In this document: one piece after another, positions 35,100-45,764 of the stretch | How positions within the stretch are numbered: position 1 is the first letter of the stretch | Layout of the letters: each line of letters opens with the position of its first letter | Source: Flammula alnicola | Taxonomy: Eukaryota > Basidiomycota > Agaricomycetes > Agaricales > Strophariaceae | Assembly: GCA_015499995.1 (NCBI GenBank) | Contig: JADNRV010000030.1 | Location: forward strand, 338,067 to 402,066 | Length of the DNA: 64,000 bases | Reading direction: 5' to 3' | Translations under genes and position numbers: made by a program | The notes under the pieces: model-generated | What the model saw: only the letters and a program-made list of their open reading frames with translations | What the model was told of the DNA's origin: nothing | Databases searched by the model: none

Positions 35100-35733
35100 C
35101 GCAGCCTTCAAGTTCAATTTAAGAATTTGTGCGATTCTGTTAGATTGAGCTGCAGATGATAGGATGCGTCTGCTACGCACTTGGAAGTTCGGAAAGAAGT
35201 CATTAACGGGAGACACTGGATGGCAGTAGTACTTATATTACTTATAAGGGGTCCCTTGTAAATCCCGGCGGTGTTGTATGGCGGTGTGTACCATGGGAGA
35301 CGTTTGACCTCGAGGCTCAGAATTAGCGTGCACCTGCCACATGTAAGTCGTACAGGTCGTGCTTGCCTGGCGGTGGCAAGGCTCGCTTCGCCATCCTAGA
35401 GGTGGGTTCCCGCCGGCCCGGGTAATTAATTATATCGGGTGAGGACGGGCATCCAACAATGCTTTTGTAGAGGCTCAAAGCCATTAAGACCATTTTTTTG
35501 ACACCAAATGTATCTAGTAGCACATGTATACCTAACTACCCGTTTTCTTGACGAAATACGCTGGAATGAGCAAGATACGCGCTATTTAAGAAAGTTCCTG
35601 ATATTGTTTGTCCGGGCCTTTCACCCTTATGTAGCGTTGCGGCCATCAATAATCTTCGTCTTCTCACCTTGTAATTGACAAGCTTTGTGACCACCAAGTC
35701 CTTTTCATCTGTTTGCGCATTCGGCTACTATCA
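35100..35733. promoter_or_regulatory. Divergent intergenic region
   Basis: About 630 bp between the minus-strand GGxF-motif gene and the plus-strand ABC transporter. Both promoters must lie here. A minus-strand frame continues upstream of the chosen GGxF start to 35216, so an extra upstream exon is possible. Confidence 0.45.
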
Positions 35734-38700
35734 ATGGAATACTCCAGCTGGGAGTGGCAACGGGTGCTGGTAGACTCTCAAGCGTCTTCTGTGGTGAAGA
35801 TGAAAAGTTGGGCTGGTCCCGGAGAACTGTATGTTATCATTACCGCGAGCAACTACAAGGTCTTACAGCTTTTGAATACAGGCTCCTACACCAATCTCTT
35901 GCTATTCCTTTTGCGATTGCACTATGCCTGATCTGTTTTCAGACTATCAACGGATTGATGGCATGCATTAAAAATCTCCGGAGAGGCTCAGCAAGTTCAG
36001 CGCTTTCGAATGCAGAACCTGGAGATGCGCATCACAACTGGATTCAGACACGAATCCGAAACCTTGGTGGATTACACATCTTCCTATACGCTGTGGCTCG
36101 TCTCGTCGGATGCTTGGCTCTCCTGGCTCTATCTTCGAAAACTCTAGCTGCATGTGACAGTTGGGATGCCTTTTCGTCTTTTTGGCGTCTTTTCTCCGAA
36201 TGTCCTGAGTTGTTCATGACACTCACTTTCGTAAGTCAAGCACCTGTAACTTCGTCAATACTTCTTGACAGTACAACTATCTCTAGGCCTATTCATCGAT
36301 TCTGGCAATTACTTCTCTAACTGTCAAGAAATGGAGCGTCCTAACGACACGATATAACATCGTTCTCCTCCTTATTACACTTGGAACATACACATACAGA
36401 GACATATGGCCTTTGGCAACATATACCCAAACTCCGAAAGATGCGTCCCAAGGCAATGTGCTCTGGTTCAAGATCGCGATTCTCGTAGTGACCGCAGCCC
36501 TCATACCGCTATTCGTTCCTCGCCGCTGCATACCGGTGGATCCAAAGGTGTGTGTGGTTAGTGTTAACATTTTTCTTTGAAAGGCTTACCTGTTTCAGGA
36601 TCCTATGCCAGTCACCAACGATGAGCAAACGTGTTCACTTTTCTCCCTCATCATGTACAGCTATCTAGACCCAATTATTTTTCTCGGGTACCGAGTTCCA
36701 CATCTGAGATTCGACCAGTTACCTCCACTCTCCGACACCGATTACTCCAAGAACCTGACGAGCAAAGCATTCCCCGTAGGTTGCATCCGTTGCCATTCAA
36801 TCTGGAAGGTATTGAATATATTATTAGCACCTTGATTCTTTTGGAGGCGCAAAACGGCGCCATTTGTTCTTCGGCTTGATGCGCGTATTCCGTGAGTAGG
36901 GTCGCATGAACGATTCTTAGTCGACCGTAGTGATCAAGAATTTTACAGGTAAGGAATACACAAACCTGGCTCTCCTCATTATTTGCCAGTCAATTTGTCA
37001 GTTTGCGTTTCCTATCGCCATCTACCATATTTTAAGGTGAGGGACATTGTTCATTCATGGAGCTTATAAATCAGGAATGTTCGTATGTCGCAGTTATCTG
37101 GAGACTGGTGGAAACGGTGCTGACCCCGACATTCGCCCTTGGTTCTGGATTCTTTGCATGTTCTCCGGGCCGACCTTTCGTGCTATTGCTTTCCAGTGGT
37201 ACTTTTTCATCACAACGAGAACTCTCGTTCGCACGGAAGCCCTGCTCATTCAGCTCGTGTTCGAGCATAGCCTGCGTATTCGTCTTAAGGCTGAGAGTTC
37301 CAGCGAGAAAAGTGATCGCCTACACGATCGAGACATTTCGACTATGGTTGGGACGCCTGATACAGTGTCCACTGCCGAGAGCTCGGCTGCGGGATCGAAT
37401 GCAGATGAAGAGGAAAGCGTGATGGCCACAGCAGCATCTCGGGAAGCTTCTAGCAATGCCCAATCGTCTCAGTCTTCGACTCTGACAGGGAAAGCCAAGG
37501 ATACTGGGTTCAAGTCTCCAAGTGCCAAACCGGAGAAGAAAGGGAGAGCTAAAAGCGACTCCAATCTCATCGGGAAAATCAACAATCTCGTCTCGACTGA
37601 CTTATCGAACATTGTTGACGCTCGAGATTTCCTCCAGCTCCGTGAGTAATACACCTTCCAAATGACGGACGTGCCCTGATAAAAGTGCGAATATTTTCAG
37701 TTATATTTGTCCCACTTCATATTGCTCTCTGCACTACCTTCCTTTACCAAGTGCTCGGATGGAGGTTGGTTTCTCTCATACCTTTCACTTCGAAATTCCT
37801 CTCTAAAGGTTTTATCTTCGAAGCGCGTTCGTGGGGCTAGCATCGATGATCTTGCTTTTCCCGCTGCCTGGTTACATCGCTAAATTGGTTCAAGATGTTC
37901 AGAGAACCAGAATGAAGATGGTGCGTCTGAGTCTGTCTGGTCGATGGTCGACTGAGCTCTTCTTTACCTTCGGCTCCAACTTTTTAGACTGATGCACGAG
38001 TACAAGATGTAACTGAAGGTAAGCTCGGCATTGATTCCACATAGAGATCGCAGACATGGATTTATGTTTTCCAGCCGTGAACGTCCTCAGAATGATTAAG
38101 TTATTCGGATGGGAGGGAAGAATTGCTGGACGGATCAAAGACAAGCGGGACGAGGAACTTGCATGGCTTTGGAAATTGAAGGTCCGTTCCATATCTAGAT
38201 ACTTTACTGTCTGTTGACTTTATTCCTGCATTAGACGCTAGAGGCTCTGAATGGAATTCTTAAGTAGGTGCCAATACTTCAACATCAAGTCACACCTGTA
38301 ACAGTATTTCTTATTCAGTTACTTTATTCTGACTATAACCATGGTCATCTCATATGCAACGTACACTGTAATCATGAAGGAAGAGCTTACCCGTAAGTTT
38401 GGAAATGACTTTATGGACTCTAGCTATTGAAACCTCGTCATCCTAGCTTCCAAAATATTTTCTAGCATATCAGTGTTTTCTATGCTCAGAGTGCAACTGA
38501 GCAGAATATCTTCGCAAATCAGCACGATCATCCAAGGTTCGATATTTCTGATACTCAGGGTCTGATATACCCCAAAACTGACCTCGTTTCCAGGGAAAGT
38601 CTCGCTGGATCGTGTACATGACTTCCTACAAAATACGGAACTTTTGGATTTGTATACTGAGACGCCGATGACGCTACCCAATATTTCGTTGCCACCAAAC

Positions 38701-41700
38701 AAAGAAGCCATCGGTTTCAACAACACCACGTTTTCCTGGTCGCTCGAATCTCAGGATGGTTCGCTTACACCAACGAGTCGCAATTTTAGGCTCCGTATAG
38801 ACGGAGAGCTCCTCTTTAAGTCCAATTGCATAAATCTCATAGTCGGCCCTACGTGCGTAATTCCTTCTGAAGCATGTTTTCATGCACTGATATTCTGTAT
38901 AGTGGATCCGGAAAGACATCTATGTTGATGGCATTACTCGGTCTGATCGTTTTTTATTTTGCTATATTTCCTAGACTTATACCAATTATGATAGGCGAAA
39001 TGCACTTCATCCGCTCCACTGCTGATTCCTGGTTCAACCTCCCACGAGAAGGAGGTGTGGCGTACGCAGCCCAGGAATCCTGGGTTCAAAATGAAACCAT
39101 CCGCGAAAATATCTTGTTCGGATCTCCCTACGACGAAGTGCGCTACCGGAAAGGTAATAGAAACATGTTCCTTGTTGCTTTGAATCTCATTTATATCTAT
39201 GCACCAGTTATTCACCAGTGTGCATTGGAGAAGGATCTCGAGCTCTTCGAGGCTGGAGATCAGACCGAAGTTGGTGAAAAGGGCCTTACGCTCAGGTTTG
39301 TACTTTTTTGGAACGCGCAGTCACCCGCGAGGTCTAACATATCGCTTTACGGCGGCAGCGGAGGACAAAAGGCAGGCACCAAATCTTTTTGAATGACGCC
39401 ATCTTCTTAGCAGTAAACAGGCACGAGTGACTCTTGCACGAGCAATCTATTCACAGGCGAAAATCATCTTGTTAGACGATATTCTTGCCGCTTTGGATGT
39501 ACATACGTGCGTTCTTCGACCATTGATTCATTGTGTACTATACTGATATTGTTTAAAGATCTGCATGGATCGTTGACAAGTGTTTCCGAGGAGATCTGGT
39601 GAAAGGACGCACTATCCTGCTAGTGGTGGGTATTTCTGACAGTTCTCTCCTTTTGAGTTCAGAGTATTAAAATCGTTTTCCAAGACACATAATCTTGCTC
39701 TTGCCACCCCGTGGCCAAGTTCATAATATCCATTGGACAAGAAGGTTCCGTTCAAACCCAGGGAACAGATATCGAAGAGTTTTTGGAGGATGATCCCAAA
39801 CTCGCTGCGGAAGCTGAGCATGACCATGAAGCTTTGGAGATAGGCTATGAAGAAGTTCCATCTCTAGCTCTTAAGGAAACCCCTGTGGATGGCAAACTGA
39901 TTGTTGCAGAAGACATAGCAGAAGGGCATATCACCTGGAAATCACTGAAGCTATTCCTCACCGCTTTGGGAGGAGACTATCCCCTCATCTTTTTCTCCAT
40001 ATGGATGTCCGGATTTCTGCTGACCGATTGGGTCAACACCTTCCAAGTATGGTTCCTTGGCTATTGGGGCTCACAATACGAAAGTCACCCACCGTCCGAA
40101 GTAAACGTCTCCTAGTAAGCACCATTATTTCACCAGATTGAGATGTGCTGACGCTCTAATCTCTAGTTATCTGACACAGTACTCGGTCATCGTCTTTTTA
40201 ATGATCATCATATATACGGCCTCATATCTCTTCTTCATATTTGGAAGTATGAGGGCATCGAGGACGGTCAATAGTCTCTTGATTGAGTCAGTCCTTGGAA
40301 GTACGCTCAGGTCGGTTGGAGTATTACAAAGTCTACGTGTTTAAATTACTTAACAACATTCTGTAGGTGGTTGGATGAGACCCCGACAGCTAGAATGATT
40401 ACAAGATGTACACAGGATATCCGGGCAGTCGATGGTCCAATTCCACAAGGATTTTCTGCCTTGACAGAAATCTCGATGTCAGTAATCACGAAAATCGGGG
40501 TTATTATCATCTTTACTCCTCCATTTTTTGCGCCCGGATTGGCCGTCACTGGACTTGGTTTTTACCTTGGAAACCTCTATTTGAAGGCCCGATTATCTGT
40601 GAAACGTGAAGCGAGGTGGGCCGTATGAATATTTTAGATCGGTACTCGTAAAGTCTAATCACTATTTTCAGCAACGCGCGTTCACCAGTGCTAGCCCACT
40701 TCAGCGCAGCTATTGCTGGTATAGGTAAGAGATTTAGTATTCGCAAGATATTAGGAAGCTCAAAATGCTCCATTAGTATCTATTCGTGCGTATGGAGCGG
40801 AAATGCCATTCAAGGCTGAGTCACTGAAGCGCATAGATCACTATGTAAGGATTGCCCGGATATCACACAACTTGAACCGGTGGATTGGAATACGCATCGA
40901 CTACTTGGGTGCTATTTTCACTGCTTCTTTGGCATCTTATCTCGTTTACAGCGGTCGCTCTGTTGGTGCAGCGAATACGGGATTCTCGTTAAACATGGCA
41001 ATCGAATTCTGTACCATGATTTTGTGGTGGGTTAGGACCTTCAACGGTCTAGAAGTTCAAGCCAACAGGTCTGTGTCTTGGATATTCTGTTTATTCTGGC
41101 GCGTGGAGTGAATTTAATAACTCCACAGCCTGGAGCGCATTCAAGATTATATTGATATTGAACATGAACCCAAACCAACGGAATCAGGAAAGCCGCCTGC
41201 TGCCTGGCCTACAAGTGGCGAGCTGCGAGTTGAGAACTTGTCAGCGCGATACTCGCAGGTGCGACCCTTAGAAGATGGCTATATGGTTGTGCTTACTTAT
41301 TGTTCTACATCTTTTAGACTGGTCCGACGGTCTTGCATGACTTGTCTTTCCATATTAAGTCTGGAGAGCGCATCGGTATTGGTGAGGTTTTTGTCTCTTG
41401 CCAACTCTACGATGAATGTTGAAATTTGCGAAGTTGGCCGGACAGCTTGATGCCTGATGGATAATTTGAATCTTAAGTATTTGACTCTCATTTTTTAACA
41501 GAGCTCACTTACCCTCGCATTGCTCCGTTGCATTGTGACGGAGGGCACTGTTTACTATGATGGGATACCTATGAATACCATTAGTCTCGATGCATTGAGG
41601 TCCAACATAACTATTATCCCTCAAATGGTGAGTAGAATAACATCGATTTTTGAGTCTCTAAATTACTAATGGACCTTCCTCTCTCTTCAGCCGGAACTTC

Positions 41701-42524
41701 TCAGTGGTAAGCATAATAAGATCTACTTTCTGTTTGTTTCTTGCGCCGATGAGTGTAAAACATAGGTACTCTTAGGCGGAATTTAGACCCATTCGAACAA
41801 CACGATGATGCGACATTGAACGACGCGCTTCGCGATGCAGGATTATTCACACTTCAAGAAGAACTTGACGAAGCGCGTCTCACTCTCGATAGTAACATTG
41901 CAACTGGTGGAGCCAATTTATCGGTAGGTCAAAGGCAGATCCTTGCGCTTGCTCGAGCCATGGTTCGCGGCAGTAAGCTCCTCATTCTGGATGAAGGTTC
42001 GTCGAGACAAAACACTCTTTAAATTTTTTTGAAGATTCTCACTTCGTTCGTAGCGACTTCTGCGATTGGTATGCACTTTCATGGTGGATGCGCTTTGAGG
42101 TATATTCTTACTGACCTGCCTTTGAAGATTACAAGACCGACGCCGTGATACAAGCGACCTTGAGGCATCGGCTGGCTTCTGATGTGACTGTTATCACTGT
42201 TGCGCATCGTCTACAAACCATCATGGATGCTGACAAAATTGTAAGTTTGACATTTATAATCATTCTTTCTACAAGTCGGCACTAAGTTCGGCGCGCAGAT
42301 GGTCCTTGATGCTGGTCGGGTTGTAAGTGATGATTGTATGCGGGTTTTTTTGTTTTGCTCATCATACTATTCGCTAGGCTGAATTTGATACTCCCACAGC
42401 CCTCCTTCAAAGGGAGGGAGGCATGCTTAAGGCACTAGTTGATGACAGTGGTGACAGGACTACCCTCTATTCCATGGCGGAAGGAAACGCGGCGACGTCT
42501 TCTACATATTACTCACTGCAGTAG
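35734..42524 (+). CDS. ABCC/MRP-type full ABC transporter with a damaged second Walker A
   Basis: MRP transporters export conjugates at the plasma or vacuolar membrane. The gene has about 25 short exons and would give roughly 1,450-1,500 residues. It starts with an extra N-terminal membrane domain (TMD0-like helices from 35890). TMD1 runs about 36960-38440. NBD1 has Walker A GPTGSGKTS split by an intron at 38854, signature LSGGQKARVTLARA, and Walker B IILLDDILAALD with the Asp typical of MRPs. TMD2 runs about 39930-41110. NBD2 has LSVGQRQILALARA and LLILDEATSAID. Oddities: the frame slips near 36778 at CCCC; a 13-nt exon with a GC-AG intron encodes the NBD1 signature; and the NBD2 Walker A reads GRT then stops, with no GSGK codons before SSLTLALLR. 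The locus may be a failing copy. Confidence 0.88.
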
Positions 42525-43374
42525 GACTTTGAAACCTGTGCGTACTTCTGGAAATCTCATGGGTAGATTCTGCTGTAAAAGACTAGTGAAGCCAGTAGCT
42601 AAATGGGCATGATGTTTAGTATGTCAGAAAACACAGATATTGATGATGAAAAAACATACAACTCGAAGTCAAACATGCCATATGACGGTTTTTATCAGAA
42701 AACTGAAAATGACCTGTGAGTATGCAACAAAAGAGAGAGACATCTATTTGGCACACGGAGCGAGGCGTGTCATAGGCGTAGTGTGTTAAGCCATGCCATG
42801 GCCGCTGTTACACAGTTGCAGAGGTTTGTCATTTAGTATTACATAACCAAACGATTATTACGTAAAAGCAAGAACAAACACCGCCGCCAAATGCAACGTC
42901 CATGGTCTCCTCGAAAGCACCTCATCGACTCAATGGCGACATGTTTGATGTCTGCAGAGCTTGTCACCGTTGAACGTTAAGCTGTCTTGAAAAGTCTTGG
43001 TTGGCAACGAAGACCTTAGCGCTGCGGAATGGGCCCGACAGCGGAGCTGACTGATTCGGTACGAAATATCGTACGACTCGCATAATATTGCTCAAGGATT
43101 CCACAGGCCACAGCACTTCAATGGAATAGGGAGCTTGCCGACGACACACAATGAGCGCAAGTTCTCCTTCGGGAATGGCGCAGCTCGCAGCTCGCAGTGC
43201 TCAGTACTGTCCGTTAATCTTAGTCTTGCCTAGTCTTTTGACGCCTACTGCGGCGCACCTCGATTTACCATACATAAAGGTGTGGAGGGAACACTAGCTA
43301 AAAGCACCCACATTCAAGTTATCGCACGTCAGCGCCTTACTGTCTTACTGCATTTCTACGAATAAGCAATCGCA
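42525..43374. other. Intergenic region with the actin promoter
   Basis: About 850 bp, no supported gene. The last ~100 bp (CGATTTACCATACATAAAGG onward) should be the actin core promoter. CATACATAAAG near 43270 resembles a TATA element, about 105 bp upstream of the start codon. Confidence 0.45.
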
Positions 43375-44964
43375 ATGGAGGACGAAGTTGCAGCTCTTGT
43401 GCGTATAATTTGACAATTCGCGAGGCGATGTAACGATCTCACCAAAGCTCTGTAGGTTATTGATAATGGTTCCGGCATGTGCAAGGCTGGCTGTACGTCA
43501 TTTTTTTTTTCTGGTCGCAATTGAGCTCATGAAATGCGCGTCTAGTTGCTGGTAACTCGTCTACAACATGAAAATTTGAGGCTTGACTGATGTCCTTGCA
43601 GGTGACGATGCCCCGCGAGCTGTTTTCCCGTGAGTCGGTCATAATTAAGTATATGTGTATCTACGAAAACCTGACATTCAATTGCTAGTTCGATCGTTGG
43701 TCGCCACCGCTATGAGGGCGTCATGGTCGGCATGGGTGTGAAAGATTCTTACGTTGGGTAAGCATCTCTTCGTTGAGCCAAGTCGGGTGCTCATATTCTT
43801 GAATCAGTGATGAAGCCCAAGCTAAGCGTGGTATCCTTACCTTGAAGTACCCCATCGAACACGGGATTGTGACTAACTGGGACGACATGGAGAAGATATG
43901 GCATCACACGTTCTACAACGAGCTCCGCGTCGCGCCGGAGGAACATCCTGTCCTTTTGACCGAGGCGCCTCTCAACCCCAAGGCTAACCGTGAAAAGATG
44001 ACGCAGATTATGTTTGAGACGTTCAATGTCCCTGCATTCTACGTGTCTGTTCAGGCCGTTCTGTCTCTGTACGCATCTGGAAGGACCACGGGTATCGTGC
44101 TCGACTCTGGGGATGGTGTTACGCACACTGTGCCGATCTACGAGGGCTTCTCTCTCACCCACGCCATCCTCCGCGTCGATCTCGCCGGGCGGGATTTGAC
44201 CGACGGCTTGGTAAAGAACCTGACGGAGCGCGGATATTCGTTCACGACCACCGCCGAGCGAGAAATCGTCCGCGACATCAAGGAGAAGCTCTGCTACGTT
44301 GCTCTCGATTTCGAGCAAGAGTTAATGACTGCCACTCAGTCTTCTGCGCTTGAGAAGAACTACGAGCTGCCTGATGGCAATATCATCACGATTGGCAATG
44401 AGCGGTAAGCAGTAATCCATCTCTAATGCCGATGCTAGCGTTTCTGGTTCTGATATAACAACAATTTAGCTTCCGTGCTCCTGAAGCACTCTTCCAACCT
44501 GCATTCCTTGGACTCGAAGCGGCCGGTATCCACGAGATGACGTAAGGCATCTTTTATTCGATGCATCGAAACTCCTACTTAGTTGTTTTCTTCTCGATAG
44601 CTACAACTCCATCTTTAAGTGCGATCTCGACGTCCGCCGCGAGCTCTACGGCAATGTCGTTCTCTCAGGTGGCACCACCATGTTCCCTGGGATCTCTGAT
44701 CGCATGCAGAAGGAGCTCACCGCACTGTCGCCTTCGAGCGTGAAGGTCAAGGTCGTCGCACCTCCCGAGCGCAAGTACTCTGTGTGGATCGGCGGGTCCA
44801 TCTTGGCGTCCCTCAGCACTTTCCAGAACTTGTGGTGCTCCAAGGAAGAGTATGACGAGTCGGGCCCAGCGATCGTTCATCGCAGTACGTTTCTCTCTTC
44901 TTTCATTTTTTCGCCCCCTTTCACAAATTTCATTTACTTCATCTCGTCTGTAGAGTGCTTCTAA
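43375..44964 (+). CDS. Actin, divergent paralogue
   Basis: Nine exons join perfectly to 375 residues, the standard actin length: 43375-43398, 43456-43492, 43546-43551, 43602-43629, 43689-43757, 43808-44404, 44470-44541, 44601-44884 and 44954-44964. Landmarks include [19 protein letters not shown], the His-73 region [17 protein letters not shown], the nucleotide-binding [11 protein letters not shown], and the C-terminus IVHRKCF. Exon 3 is only 6 nt. The protein departs from the highly conserved fungal actin at many usually invariant sites, for example [46 protein letters not shown] and [21 protein letters not shown]. It is therefore more likely a secondary actin than the main cytoskeletal gene. 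Confidence 0.95.
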
Positions 44965-45152
44965 AGGGCGAAAGGACCAACAAGCAGAGGGTGAAGTTTG
45001 GAGTGACGATGAAAATATAAAAGCAAAAAAGGAACGGACAATTGAGTTGCAGTAGTTTTTGGTTGGAGAGAATATCCCTGCATCCTATGATGTCAGCTTG
45101 AAATTTACGTACGCTGAGCGTTAGTAGTCTTCGACTGTCGATGCATGTTTGG

Positions 45153-45219
45153 AACATGTCTTAACAGAACGTTACAATGTCATAGTCGATGGCTAAAGCA
45201 GTGTGCTCCGTTCTATAAG
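45153..45219 (+). repeat. 67-bp dispersed repeat, copy A
   Basis: AACATGTCTTAACAGAACGT through CCGTTCTATAAG recurs in inverted orientation at 61852-61918 with two mismatches. This copy lies about 190 bp after the actin stop codon. The type is unknown: a transposon fragment, a small RNA or shared 3' sequence. Confidence 0.8.
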
Positions 45220-45278
45220 AGTGGATGCCGCAGTTATATGATAGGCTTCAACTAACTTCGCAACTAGGGGTCCTAATG

Positions 45279-45592
45279 CCTCCATACACTGTCTTGTTCC
45301 CGACTTTCGACTCCATCCTTCATCGCTGGTGATACATATAGTTCATGATCATCTTCGTCCTCGCCAATCCAAAGGACTTGAATGTGGTCGATGATGTCCG
45401 GATGCTTTCGAATTTGGGCAGCAAATCTCTCAGCGGAGCTTTCAACGTCCCCTTCTGAATCAACAGCGAAGGGGCCAGCGCCTCCTTCTCTTCATCGGAG
45501 GATTGGGCGGTCAACGTCAACCGTGGTGGCTTGCGGCTGCACAGGGACGATGCCGGGTGTGTGTTTCTCGGCAAATTTGGGGAGCGCCCCTA
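45279..45592 (-). other. Possible short minus-strand coding region with an in-frame TGA
   Basis: After a good acceptor (CTTCCTTTTTAG), a frame starting at 45591 reads ALPKFAEKHTPGIVPVQ, then hits TGA at 45494-45492, then continues as EGGAGPFAVDSEGD and QIRKHPDIIDHIQVLWIGED, which look protein-like, to a stop near 45280. It may be the 3' end of a small gene divergent from the acyltransferase, or chance. I do not recognise it. Confidence 0.3.
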
Positions 45593-45764
45593 AAAAGGAA
45601 GGAGGTGCTCGGTGCTTTCCCCAACGGAAAAGAAATAACTTTCGCCTGTCAAAAACAGTTTTCGACTGCTCTCCGGCCCTGCTCGTTGTTCTTGGTGAGC
45701 ATCCACCACCATCTCCTCGTAACCACCCCTTCTCATCGTCGTCATTTACAGGGATACGTCGAAC

